Shown: in pieces, positions 11,726 through 23,474 of the stretch
Position numbering within the stretch: position 1 is the stretch's first letter
Layout of the letters: each line of letters starts with the position of its first letter
NCBI RefSeq assembly: GCF_024586455.1
Contig: NC_065921.1
Location: forward strand, 27,587,135 to 27,651,134
Reading direction: 5' to 3'
DNA length: 64,000 nucleotides
Source of the DNA: Bactrocera neohumeralis
Lineage: Eukaryota > Arthropoda > Insecta > Diptera > Tephritidae
The notes under the pieces: generated by a model
Told to the model about the DNA's origin: nothing
The model's input: the letters and a program-made list of their open reading frames with translations, nothing else
Databases searched by the model: none
Translations under genes and position numbers: made by a program

Positions 11726-13100
11726 TATTTGTCAGGTCTAGGTAAGCTACCAAACTGACTGGAGTGTGAAGTTAACTCAGCATACGAGAACAGTTTTCTT
11801 CATTCTTGTGAAGTATGGTTCTACTCTGTTCTTCTTCTATATGTTTGGGAAATATGGTTTATTTTTCATATCACAGAAAGTATTGACGTGTCGAAGTCGC
11901 AATGAAAGCTTCTTAGAGAAAAATGTAGCTTAGGACAGCTTTCCTTACACCATTTACCAATCTTTATATCAGCTTTTATTCTCTACAAAATATTGTCCTT
12001 GCAAACCTTTCCATAAGTTTTTAGACAACTGCGATCGGTCCTATCCTTAACTTTCGGCGGTTTGCCGTTGCCTGCCGAAGTATGACTTCTATTAGAAAGG
12101 CTTTTTATTATTGATCGAAATCGGTGATGCAACCACTTTGGCCATAGAGCTAACACTCAATCACAACAGTGTTAGCGGGCGCTAGGTGTCGCTACAGCTG
12201 ATCCAATAGTGAGTTACGGCATTTCGTGAACCCAGAACCCCTCTCACATCCCTTCTCTAAGAAACCAGATCACGTTCCTTAAGTTTTTTGTTTATTTTCA
12301 TTACATGCAACAATTTGCAGTGCTCTACGAGATGATTGATTGAGTGCCGAATGATTTCATTTTCACGTTCACGACTATTTGGGTCAATGTGAATTGGCAG
12401 CTTGCGAGCTGCACAATTATGCGCACTGGCTATTTGTTGGGCTCGTTGTCTTTGTGTGTTTTTCGATTTCTTTTTTTGTTTCGCTTAGCATTTACCTACG
12501 AGTACTTAGCAAACAAATTAACAAAAGTGCAACAGCAATCATCCACCTACATCAACCATAACAACAACCAAATACTCGAGTGTCTATCATTTCATGCTGA
12601 ACTTTGCTCGGAGCTGGCAGGCGAAGGAAAGCAAAACAAAAAAACGTCCATCCATCCATTTGTCCGCCCAAGCGCATCTGTTGCACTGCGAAAAACCATA
12701 GCAACAACAATAGCAACACTAAAGAGAAGAACAGTTGCAATGAGCTTAATTAGCAGCTGACACTATTTGTGTTATTGGCACAAAAATTTCGCTCGCTTGT
12801 CCATCTGCCCACCCAGGCACACAGTCGGCCAGCCCGACAGCCGAGCAGACGGCCAGACTGGTTACCGGGGTTACAGACGGCCGCGCGCAGTCAATCTTTC
12901 TGCCAACAAAAGCAACTAATCATTCATTTGTTCATTAAGCTTTTGAAGTTTTCTGTCTAAAACTCGCTTGTAAGTCCATCGATCTGCGGAATTCTTGAAA
13001 GTCGACATACACAACGGTATTATTTTGCTCAAAATATTTAGATAGGCGTTAAGCTCTTGTGCAATTTAATTAAAAAAGCAATTTCGTAGTGTAAACATAA
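11726..13100. other. Unassigned DNA with a single-copy part
   Basis: 11726-12290 resembles old repeat but no family is recognised. 12300-13000 looks single-copy. Its 138-codon plus-strand frame (12344-12760) has no domain, and a minus frame overlaps it; I do not support either as a gene. Confidence 0.4.
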
Positions 13101-14430
13101 TCCTTAGACAAAGTTATCTATCAATCGGCCAGACGGCTTTATGTGATTCTCGATTAAATCTGCGGGTTTTGAGGTCACGATGTCGTGGCAACTTGATTTA
13201 TTAACGATACTAGGGAAATTTATAGCTTCTGACAGTTGAACACATATTTTTCTACGAAGCTTTTCTTTTGCTTCCGCAGGCAAGCTGTGCGCTGCAGAGA
13301 GCTTCAGATAATGTAGGCTCATGGGCTTCAAAATGTTAGTCAATAAAAGTTGTCACAGATGCGTGTTTACCGCTAGGTACATGGTAAGGTTGTAAACCTT
13401 TTTCTGAAATATCCTGAAATAAGAAGAAAATTTTTTGTTAAAGAGCAAAGGTCGGCCCATTCTATGTATATACTTTCTTTTATTAATGCTATGAAGAAAC
13501 TCTCGTACAAATTTAGTTGCCGGTTGAAGTTCCTATAACATACAGATCACTGCTTTTGTAGAAGAGCAACAGTATACCTAACGTCACAAAAATATTCACA
13601 AATCGATTCTTATTACTTCCATCCAACCATCCAATTTGTATTAGTCCAGTATAGATCCATTTGAGATAGCATTTGCTCAGGTTCTTTCCTTTGAGCATAA
13701 AATCTAATTTAATATCAAGCGATAACTTATGACCCCTTGGTCTTCTGAGAGAATCGAGAGACTCCGTATTAAGCAACATAAGCTTAGGGTTGCTGCTTAC
13801 ATCCTTCATGAAGACCGCGGCAACCGGTTTCCACTCTTTTCGCAGATGGCATCATTTTCCCTACTATTATCACATACGTCGAGTTCAATGAAATCCGTCA
13901 ACTTAGCGATTTCTTTAGTCAATTTCCATACGCGCCCTTTCACCGAGATATGTTTCTCCCTCGTGTCACATTTGCCGCTTAACTGTTGTTTGAAGCACGT
14001 CGTATTCTGTTGCTCTACTGTTACTTCTTTCGATCAGCACTCTTCTGTCCTACTCTAGCGTGCCAGCATGCTGAATCTGCTCAGCCTTGGTCCGTCACTG
14101 TAACGCTCCAGCATTTTCAGTTTAGTCTTAGCCATAGCGGCTCCCTGACTCCAGCAGAGTTTCCCCTGTTAGTATTCGCGTTATCGCCTCGTCAATAATC
14201 ATTAGTCTTCTACCGTCTTCTGCCGTTTTTCCATATTGTGGCTAGTCTGATTCTATTTGAGTTGGAGGTTACAGCGCGCTCTTTTGTTGCCTTGATGGGT
14301 GACAGTTCCGTTAGTCTGGATCCTATATTCCCACGGATAGATCTGCGTGTCTGTTGCGATCCTTTTTCACCTTCCGTCTTCGTCTTCTCCTCGTTTATGT
14401 AATTTAAAGCATTCATTGCTAACTGGGGCT
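13101..14430 (-). other. Cluster of unidentified minus-strand open frames
   Basis: Minus-strand frames at 13104-13343, 13513-13809 and 14210-14416, plus a frame-shifted stretch between them (near 13930: EKHISVKGRVWKLTKEIAKL), read like decayed protein. The composition is Lys/Asn/Ser-rich and I could not assign a family. A retrotransposon ORF1 or gag remnant is the likeliest explanation, but no diagnostic motif is visible. No signal peptide, zinc knuckle or catalytic motif was found. Confidence 0.35.
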
Positions 14431-15639
14431 CCGCACAGAACTGCTATTTGTCGCCCGAAAGGTAGTCGATAAGAGAACTCACAGTGAATATACTATAAAT
14501 AATGGATTAGATGTCGGAACTTATAATTTAAAAAATTCTAGTGATCGACGAAGAAAAATTGCTGTACATAAAAAAACTAATACAGTTGAGAGAACTTGAA
14601 ATCAGACTCTTCTAACCAAAATTACAGGAATAAAAAACTTTCGCTCGCTCTCTCGCTCTCCTTCTCTCTGTCGATCTCGATCTCGCTCTCTATCACTCTC
14701 TCTTTCTCCTTAAACTACTTATCAGTTGATTTTTATTTTATAATCCAGAATATTCATCCTGTTTTTGTACATTTCTCTATATAGCACGTTGACAGCTCAA
14801 GAAACTTTTTCCGTTGATAAGGTTGTTCTCCAAAGGATTTCTATCTGATTGCGTCTGACTTGAATCATTAGTGATATTTTTTCCCAACACAACAAAATTT
14901 GTTAACCAAAATCAAAAGACGATTAAAAATTAATTTCATTTAATTTTTCATTCTGCTATAAAGTCTGGTTCTCAACATCAATCAATTGTACTGGAAGTGT
15001 AAATCTTACAATTCAATAATGCGATTTCATGGTTCATAACTCAAAAAATAATAAACAATTGCACCCATACACCGACATTAATAACTCTATTAAATCACAA
15101 AGTATTCACAGTTCAGGCATTAACCCACTTCTTGAATTATGTCGACTCATACCTCTCGCATGACAACAAATTGCAGGGTCATAAATCATAATTTACTTAG
15201 GCCAACGTACCTCAATTAGTTGCTATTTATTTTTGCATCGAACGTATAAACAAAACATAAATAATAAAGAATTTATAAGTCCATGAAGTATATTTGCATA
15301 TAGAGGGTACCAATTTTTATACGAGTATGTTAATGGTAAGTACATACCTATAAATACGCAAATGAGTTGTCGGCACAATTGAAGTGAGCATCGATCGGCA
15401 ATGATCCAATGCTGTTTAGTCATTGGTCGAGTTGTTCAAGGCGATATTTATCGCTATTAACCGCTATATGGTGGAATATATATCTTAGCTCGTAGAGTTC
15501 GCTTAAAGGACAGCTTGAGAACCCAAAATGAAGCTTACTAGAGAAAAAATATTGCAATTGCAAATATTTTTATACGCAGTAATGTCAAACCAAAGATACC
15601 GACTGCCTTGTACTGCTGTAGAGGAGCCATTGGCCAAAG
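14431..15639. other. AT-rich spacer with a CT-rich tract
   Basis: An imperfect pyrimidine tract built of CTCT and TCGCTC words runs at about 14640-14712. The rest is AT-rich without recognisable genes or transposons. Confidence 0.5.
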
Positions 15640-16290
15640 GTGGGGTCTATCACCGAAATTGGTCATCTGGCTCCACGACACCATATTCAAGCCGATTATG
15701 TTCAATATAGTCTTTATGTGGTGGAAGAGCTAGAAAAGACCACACTTGCAAAGAAACTCGGAAGCGTCCAACAGGCGACGCTTATCAGCATTTGTGATAC
15801 ACTCAGGTCCACTCCAACCATGGCACTTAACGCCATATTGCCCGTGGACATCGTTGGAAGATGAATAGTAGCGAAAGTTGCTATCAGACTCAGAGAATCT
15901 GGGTTCCTAAAGAACACGTGTCTGAACACTCGGAAATCCTCACTCACTTTGACTTCATACCGGACCACTTGGATCATCGGAGTCGCCAAACCGAACTCTT
16001 TCGGCTCCTTCTCTACTCATATCCTGGCGAGGGAGTTGTCGGTGGGAAGAGGCTGTTGGTGGAGAGGGGCAGCAGCTCTCTATTAGCTCCAGCTTCAGAC
16101 TTGCTGACTATTGCAGTGTCTTCCAGGCCGAGGTTGCAGCCTTTAAGGTAGCAGTAGATTTGCTGCCCCGAAGTGCAGCCTTATGCAGAGAAGTGACCAT
16201 CCACTCAGATAGCAGAGCGGTTATACAAGCCTTCATTCATAAACAGTGCGTTCAGTGTTGATCAGAGAACGCCTAACCTCGCTATAAATT
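15640..16290 (+). pseudogene. RNase H-type LINE polymerase relic (linker and RNase H)
   Basis: The plus strand reads, with frame changes: KLVIWLHDTIFKPIM, DALNAILPVDIVGR-like, RLRESGFLKEHVSEHSEILT, HFDFIPDHLDH, then RNase H FRLADYCSVFQAEVAAFKVA and EVTIHSDSRAVIQAF with the catalytic HSDS motif. This is the region between reverse transcriptase and the end of RNase H in LOA/I/R1-type LINEs. The catalytic reverse transcriptase core and the C-terminal tail are absent here. The minus-strand frame over 15714-15989 is its shadow. Confidence 0.75.
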
Positions 16291-16489
16291 CCAAAAGTAA
16301 GCAATTGATGGAAATCTCTGCGAGTAAGTACTTGCATAGATATATTTTCCAAGAAATTATATTGTTCCACTCTCCTTGTAACGGTTTCCGACAAAAATGT
16401 ACCATAACCTTTCTTATTTCTTCAAAAATGTTAATTTTAACTACGCTTTGAAATATGATGGGGTACCGAATGAGTGACCAAACAAATCA

Positions 16490-16690
16490 AAAACCATGAG
16501 GAAAGACTTCAACCGATAGAAATTCGTCAAGACAGTTTGGTCTACGAAACCGATAAGGACACGTATTTTTAACCGGCCCAGCACTGATTTGGCAGCATCC
16601 CGACAAATTAATGTAGAGAAGTTTTCTGTCACTTCAACAACAACAGTTATAATTTAGGTTTATATTTGAAGACCAGGCCAGAAATACTTA
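16490..16690 (-). repeat. Dispersed tephritid-type repeat, copy 1
   Basis: On the minus strand: TGTTGTTGTTGAAGTGACAG, then GTGCTGGGCCGGTTAAAAAT, then CGTAGACCAAACTGTC. The same order (TTG run, GCTGCC..., CTTGGCCGG, ATAAA or TTAAA, CGGGT, GTAGA..CGACTGTC) occurs at 19289, 44085 and 46760. Noncoding; orientation defined by the TTG-run end as 5'. Confidence 0.65.
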
Positions 16691-16699
16691 ATAGTAGTA

Positions 16700-17780
16700 A
16701 CTATAAGGCAGATTTCAATGCTTTATTACCTGAGATTGCCTAATATTCCTCAGAAAATAATAAACAAAACAGTAGCTCCATTTTTATTCTTATCAAGTCC
16801 GGAGGTTCTTCTTTCTACCGGGTCTCACAGACCCCATAGCAGCACTCAAGGTATAAATCGCTTGCTGTTTGAACCGAAATCAGCAACTATTGTGCAATTC
16901 GCCGATTTGTAGTCAATATTTTGTCAGTATTTTTGCTTTTTTTTTGACATTTTCGCACTTAAGGGCCTCTACGAGCACTTCACACAAAAACTTATTGAGG
17001 TTAAATAGTAATCATCATAAATCGGCGCATACGTTTGAAACTATTAACAGCTACATATGAAGGTGACAGCGCATAGCGCTAGGCACAGCGTTGCCAATAG
17101 GTGACGCATGCGTTAAGTTGGTCGCAGTTATGGTCGTCTACGCGAATTGGCGGACACTTAATCTCACGCTTGGCGCATGCGTTACAAATCGTTTGACTCG
17201 TGTGAGTAGCTTGAATTGTGTTTAGCCGATTTTCAAGTGCCTACTTGTGAGTTGTCTCGCAAACCTCCTCATCCATCCAACAGTTGTAGGCATATGACGA
17301 CAGTGACATGGACGACTGTATGTGACCGTCTGACTGACATTTCAGTGCTTGCATATAATATATGTATTTATGTGTGGGTACTTACTTGCCCGTCACATCT
17401 AATGGCGTTAGCATTCATTAGCAATTTTATGCAGTTTTATGGCTCCAAAGCGCTGATATGGCATGAGCGCCTGGCTGTAGAGAAGCTGGACCAATGCAGT
17501 GTTGGAATTATGGCGACTGAGAGGGTACTTAATTTATGGTAACGGAAATAAGCTTACATTATTTAGGTTTAGAAATTTTCGGTCTCCTAAGAAGGTTTTG
17601 AAATGCTGCGACGATTAATTTTCTAGTTGTTGAATATAAGCTTTGCTAGCTGGCTCACTTTGTTCCCGAAATTATCTTAAAAGTATTGTTCAACGCCTTG
17701 AAAATTTCATCCACAAATACAACGAGCTTTCGTACTGCCGAACTATTTAATTAGCTGTGAAACCAGAATGGAAGTCTTCT
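16700..17780. other. Mostly single-copy noncoding DNA
   Basis: 17040-17560 looks single-copy and contains two GCATGCGTTA words (about 17106 and 17174), one in the palindrome ACGCATGCGT. No exon or transposon is recognised. A 108-codon plus frame at 17216-17542 has no domain. Confidence 0.45.
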
Positions 17781-17784
17781 GTGA

Positions 17785-18380
17785 GTGGTGCAAGCCGAAA
17801 ATCGATCGTTAGAGGTAGTTAAATTCTGTGTGAAAGTCGGTAAATCTGCGACAGATACGTTTGATATGATCAAGCAGGCTTGCCCAGATGTTGTTTTAGC
17901 AAGATGTGGTGTGACAAAAGAGACAATCTTCCGAGTGGCACACACCGGCGTCACCTCGCCCAAAAAAGGGAGGAATGAGCAAATCCAAAGTGAAAACAAT
18001 GCTCATTGTCTTTTTTGACATCAAAGGCATCGTCAACCATGAATTTGTTCCTCCTAGACAAACCGTCAATGCCAAGTTTTACGTGCAAGTCCTCAAGAGA
18101 CTCAAACGAAGGGTCAATCGGGTTCGACTAGACATCGCAGCCGATTGGAAGTTGCACCATGGCAACGCCCCGGCTCACACCGCCTTTCTTGTGAACAGCT
18201 ACCTAACCAAGCCTGGCATCCCAACGCTTACGCAGCCGCCCTACAGCCCAGATGTGGCCTCCCGGACTACTTTTTTTGTTTCCTTGCCTGAAAAGGCCGA
18301 TGAAAGGCAAGCATTTTGAGATGAGAGAGGGGATCCAAGCAGCATGCACTTGGCTCTCGAGGCTATTCCGGAGAATTAGA
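17785..18380 (+). mobile_element. Mariner transposase relic, family B copy 1
   Basis: The first frame gives LEVVKFCVKVGKSATDTFDM, the N-terminal helix-turn-helix region. After a deletion of the first catalytic block, a second frame (17975-18319) gives KTMLIVFFDIKGIVNHEFVP, RQTVNAKFYVQVLKRLKRR, LHHGNAPAHTAFLVNSYLTK and QPPYSPDVASRTTFF. The second catalytic Asp (HHDNA) is Gly, and the third, expected in PDVAPxDF, is lost. No terminal repeats are visible. It is closely related to the element at 21307-22184. Confidence 0.85.
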
Positions 18381-18844
18381 GCCCGGTACCTATAGTTGAC
18401 TTTTGATCGAAAATGTGGATCAATGTGTGATATATATGGTATATCTGTATGTAGAAAATGTGTTGATTTGGAGCAATACTTCCCTTAGCCCCCATATACT
18501 TAATATACAGATTTTCGAACTTCCGGATGACTTTGTACCAGAAATATCGTCCAATATTTGAGTTATCCCCATGAAAATAAGAGAGCGTGTTTTACTCATT
18601 ACCGTGTATCTTTATGCCAAAAATAGATAACAAAACTCGGCCTAGCCCTATTCTGTATATAACTAATATCAACTCGATTTTCGAAATTCCGAATAAAATA
18701 TTCGTTAGTTTTTGAGTTGTAGAAACTTTGTACTTTATTCTGGCACAGGGTGGTACAACTTTTGACACCTTATTACAGAATTCCCTGTCTTTAATTCTTG
18801 CGAGTTGCAAGAACAATAAAATGAATCATTTGCACCCAAGCTTA
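18381..18844. other. Unassigned AT-rich spacer
   Basis: AT-rich DNA with no recognised feature. A 74-codon minus-strand frame at 18592-18816 has no domain. Confidence 0.4.
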
Positions 18845-19260
18845 GCCCTTCTTTACTTTTTATCAATAACTTCGCGCAAATGCCGCATAACATTCAAATA
18901 GTACTCCTTGTTGACAGTGTGGCCGGTCGGAAGGAGTTCGAAGTGCACTACATCTCGTTAATCGAAGCAAACTGTCAACGTAACCTTCATTTTTGACCTG
19001 CTTTGAGGCGGTTCGGCTTCAGCTCATCTTTACCACGATATTCGGCCGATTGATCGTCTGTTTCCGGGACGTAAGCATAGATCCAAGACTCATCGCCAGT
19101 AATAATGTGTTTCATGATATCCTGATAGTCGGAAAGCATTTTTGCACAGACGTTAACGCGACGCTATTTCTCGAAAAAGTTTAGTGATTTTGGAACCAAT
19201 TTCAAAATTTTCAGCGCGCTAGGATCGTGTAGTTGTTGTTCTGTAACTGACTTTATTTCT
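18845..19260 (-). mobile_element. Mariner transposase relic, family C copy 1
   Basis: On the minus strand: SLNFFEK.RRVNVCAKMLSD, then HIITGDESWIYAYVPETDDQ with the first catalytic Asp in GDESW, then DELKPNRLKAGQK. The right part collapses into frame-shifted TSNSFRPATLSTRST. The same words occur at 39256-39830 (family C copy 2). The N-terminal DNA-binding domain and the rest of the catalytic core are missing. Confidence 0.75.
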
Positions 19261-19288
19261 TCATCACAAATCTAAGTAGTCTGTCTTT

Positions 19289-19405
19289 GTTGTTGCAGCG
19301 TCAGAAAAACGTTCACCATATAAAACTGAGATTTGCTGCCATGTTGGCAGTGCTTTACCGGATATAAATACGGGTTCGTTCCGAATACGTAGAGCCGACT
19401 AGCGC
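19289..19405 (+). repeat. Dispersed tephritid-type repeat, copy 2
   Basis: TTGTTGTTGCAGCGTCAG at the left is followed by GCAGTGCTTTACCGGATATA, ACGGGTTCGTTCCG and CGTAGAGCCGACTA. This is the plus-strand copy of the family. It follows the mariner relic by about 30 bp. Noncoding. Confidence 0.65.
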
Positions 19406-21300
19406 GCCAGTCAAGCCTAAATAATGCTAAATAACAGTTAATCGCGTCTATGTGTACCTGTGTCTGTGTGTGGCGCTGTCAAAAATATTATTCTAATTTT
19501 TTATGTGTTCCCGGGGCTTAGTTGAATATACATATATGTGTGTGCGTGTGTGTATTTGTGCATTAACATAAACAAAAATTATATATTGGCATAAATGCTT
19601 TGTGTCTTTACGATTTTCGTCATTTCCATTGTCCACCTCTAATATTATATTAGGTTTATTTATTTTTTATGAGCTGTACTTTTATCTGTTTTGCCGTCTT
19701 GTTTATTTAATTCTTTCTTAAAAATCATTTTACACTTTTCAACTATAAAATGTTAATGCCTTTTGACTGGCGCCAGTTTTGTAATTCTATATCCAATGGC
19801 CAACCGCAGCTTGGTATCTACATTTTCGGCCAAATCTACACGCTTCTGCTGCTGCTTCTTCTGCTTCTTAGGCTACGACTGCCTCTACCGTATAGAGTCA
19901 GCCGCTTCCAAGTTGAGCGCCAAAAGCGGAGAAAAACAAAACGCGTTTCTTAACAAATTGCTTCGTGCTTTTTATTTTCGTTGACTTTTTATTGCTGCCG
20001 CCGCTGCTGTTGCTATTGTTGTTGGCTTTTTTCTATATTATCCACATTTGGCTTGGCGACTATGCTAAGCAGCGCAGTGTTGGTTGGCCAAAGAGCCAAA
20101 CTAAAACTATAAAAGTCAATGTCCATTTCGGTGCGAACCGCGGAACTGATTGCCGTCCGACGGCTCCGGCGGCAGGTAAAAGCAAAAACAACAAACGAGC
20201 AGCAGCGGTAAATAAATGGCACTGCAGTGCATGCAAATACACGCACACAGGTACACACATTCACACACACTTACACACACACACACACATTCACACACAC
20301 TTACAAGCAGACATGTCTCAATTTGTGCCACAGAAAGTGCATAGCAACGCCGCTGGCCACTAATGGCGGTCTGGCGTTCGCGCTTTGCAATTCTCCAACG
20401 CACACATTTGGCAAGATTCATGACGGCTATCCAATTACAGTTAGACTTTATGGAAATTGCGCGCACCCACACATGCAACCGATCACAAATTGCCCGCTGA
20501 ATTAAATCATAAACTAATCGTGGCAATATTTGTTGTCGTCGTCGTTGTCGTCGTCGTTGTCGTTATTGTTGCTGTAGCAGTAGCTGTTGCATCTGTCCGT
20601 CAGCGACTTACTTGACTTGACGCACACCCACCCACCCGGCGGACTAATGCGTTGCGAAAGCAACCACAACAACATTGCCAACATGATCTGCATACCTTTG
20701 GCGTTCGCAACTTTCCCAGCTGCCGAGTCGGCTGCCGCTCGGCTGTGCTAATGAGCCGCCCAGACACAGCTTCCTAGTGCAAATTGCATTGTAAATTAGA
20801 TAAATGCAAATGTCACAACTAATATTGGCTGCGTGTGCGCGAAAAATGCGCTCTAATTTGCAGTTAGTGAGCGTGAGTGAGCGGGTAGACGGAATTCCAT
20901 TATTGCGCTACTGTAAGCGGCGCGTTCGATTCGGTTTATGGCAGTTACTATGCGGGGAAAATTGAAATTAATCGCCACAATTATGACAATAAGATATTGG
21001 CTATTTTAAGCTCAAAAGCGCAAAGCAATTGATAAGCTGAGCGTGTGATTGAAATAAAGTTCGAATTCAAATGAGCAATTTATGCAACGAAATAGTACGA
21101 AAATAGAGCCACTCAGTTGCCAGCCGCTCTACGGAATCTTCGTCATTACTGTTATTAGAAGTTGGAAAAGTCTGAAGGGTTTTGTGATCTTGGTTTCAGT
21201 CTACCACTCAATAGTCGTGTTGCTTTTGTAGACGGAATCGCTACTTGGCCGACAGACGCGACAGACGTGTTTTGTGCTATTATGAAAAAAGTCCTAATTG
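19406..21300. other. Single-copy noncoding block
   Basis: GT repeats (19536-19558), CTG/CTT-rich runs (19845-19870), AC repeats (20237-20300) and TCG/TTG runs (20534-20575) sit in otherwise unique-looking DNA. Open frames of up to 136 codons on both strands overlap each other and derive from the microsatellites. This is the longest repeat-poor stretch upstream of the gene and could hold regulatory DNA or an untranslated first exon, but no signal decides this. Confidence 0.45.
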
Positions 21301-21306
21301 AACATA

Positions 21307-22184
21307 CAGGGTTTTGGGTGGAAAGTAATAGCACTGAGCCGATGTAAAAAAATGTATTGAACCAATCGTTACAATTCTTTAAAAACTTTCAAAATAGGCT
21401 CCTTCTGCGTCGATGCAGCGCTGCCAGCGCGATTTCCAAGCATTGAAGGCGTCACGGAAGGCATTCTCTAAAATAGACTTGAGAGCCGAGGTGCATGCTG
21501 CTTGGATCCCCTCTGTCGTCTCAAAATGCTTGCCTTTCATTGGACTTTTCAGGCAAGGAAACAAAAACACAGACCGGAGGGACACATCTTGGCTGTAGAG
21601 CGGCTGCGGAAGCATTGGGATGCCGCCCTTGGTTAGGTGGCTGTTCACAACAAAAGCGATGTGAGCCAGGGCGTTGTCGTAGTGCAACTTCCAATCGGCT
21701 GCGATGTTTTGTTGGACCCGATTGACCCTTCATTTGAGTCACTTGAGGACTTCCACGTAAAACTTGGCGTTGACGGTTTGTCTAGAAGGAACCAATTCAT
21801 GATGAACGATGCCTTCGATGTCAAAAAAGACAAAGAGCATTGTTTTCACTTTGGTTTTGCTCATTATTCCGGTCTTAATCAGCGGCCTCTTCCCGTCCTT
21901 CCAAAAAAGGCCTGGTGCCACCAAAACACACCACTTTTTGCTAAAGCAACATCTGGGTAAACTGTTTGTTCATATCAACTGCCTTTGTTGCAGATTTACT
22001 GAGTTTCACACAGAATTTAATCGCCTACCTCTGCTCCTGACTCTCTAGGTGCTCGAGGACAATTGACCAGCCGCTCGTCCGTTAGCTAGGAACGCCCTCT
22101 ACCGAATCCAGTTTGTGCGCGCCTGCTCCGAAGTACAGTCGCGGCGGAAGAAAATCAGTCCTATTACTTTCCGGACAAACCCTG
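21307..22184 (-). mobile_element. Mariner element, family B, both terminal repeats present, internally deleted
   Basis: Terminal inverted repeats are readable at both ends: CAGGGTTTTGGGTGGAAAGT from 21307, and on the other strand CAGGGTTTGTCCGGAAAGTA ending at 22184; the match continues with AATAG. Between them the minus strand encodes the C-terminal half: MLFVFFDIEGIVHHELVPSR, LHYDNALAHIAFVVNSHLTK, QPLYSQDVSLRSVFLFP and the end RWQRCIDAEGAYFESF. The second catalytic Asp (HYDNA) is kept; the third is replaced. Length about 880 bp against about 1.3 kb for an intact mariner. A clean TA duplication was not seen. Confidence 0.85.
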
Positions 22185-23474
22185 TTTAGGAGGCTATTTA
22201 TAAGTTGAATAGCTAAGCTTAGCTCTACCAAACATTTGTTAAAGTTTTTGGATTGATTTGGTCATGCTCATTTTTCCTTCTAAATATTCATACGAAGGGC
22301 ATAAATCCAGCAATTTTTGAAGAAATAAAAATACCCACCTATTTTTGATTATTTTTCAAACTGCTTGCAAGCTATGTAACTGAAGTCTGTAAGTCGATTA
22401 ATATTCTTTCCTAGTCGCGCCTAATTAAACCACGTTTGTTTTATCGAGTATCAATTGTGGGAGATCTAGAACTTGGAACTTGCCTTATCTTTTGAATTCA
22501 AGAGCTTCTACTGCACGTAGCGCTTCTTCAATACTTTTATTTTTCTTTTCGCCTAATTTTATCTAATTATAATTACCAGTAATTGTCAATATTTCAACGC
22601 CTAATTGTTGGCGACCTCTTAAGTACCCCATTTGAAGTAGGTGTCTTTCATAAATGGAATTCCAGCTAAAACACAAATAATAAGCAGCAATTTTCTATAC
22701 CGAAATGAAGTAGATATGAAAAATCACGCAGCCACTTGATCAACATACGTCAATCATTGTACTCACCGGGTCACAATCCCATTCGTAGTGCCAAACGCAC
22801 GCACTTAAACGCACGCGGCGCACAAAATTCCTTCAAGTTGTGAAAGAATGTCTTTTTTGTTGGTACTGCTGGCTGAAGAGCTATGAGAAAATGCGAAAGT
22901 ATTCTCCAACACACGAAGTTATTTAGGTAGCTCCAACGGTTCGGCGCTCAACTCATCCCATACTCGACGTGACGAAATTCGTTGTCTCGTGGCCTACGGC
23001 GACACTTGACTTGCCTGCCTGTGCGTTCAATTGTTCACTTGAACTTGAGCTGAGCTGAGCTGGGTGCCGAGCTCTTGATGAATTGTCTCTAAATTTGTAA
23101 CTCGGACTTGTTGAGTGTTTGCTAATTGTTTGAGTGCCATGAAGCACTGAAGTATCAATCGATGGTTATTATGTATTAATACTAGGAAATCACTTGAGCA
23201 GCTAAAAAAGGAGAAAATTAATCTTCCAAGTTTACTCTTTGTTTCAAATATAGCAAAGTTAACTGAGTTTTCAGTTAGTTTGAAACTGGAAACGCGAAGC
23301 TGTTCGCTTTGACAATTTAAATGAAAATAATCTATGTACATATGGTAAATGTGAGTATATAAAGGTTGCCAGATATTTCAAATTCAACAAAACACTTGGA
23401 TTTCGAACTGCTCAATTGATAAGTCTCCTGATATATACATGACGCTACTAGAATTAAATCCATATACGTAATCC
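22185..23474. other. Unassigned DNA
   Basis: AT-rich with no recognised exon or transposon. A small GAGCT repeat occurs near 23049-23062. A minus frame at 23027-23341 has no domain. Confidence 0.4.

Noticed and set aside
12344..12760. 138-codon plus-strand frame
   Set aside because: No domain, no splice context, overlapped by a minus-strand frame; composition fits unique noncoding DNA.
20116..20526. 136-codon minus-strand frame with a CVCVCVSVCECV stretch
   Set aside because: The regular Cys-Val pattern is the translation of an AC/GT microsatellite, not a cysteine-rich protein.
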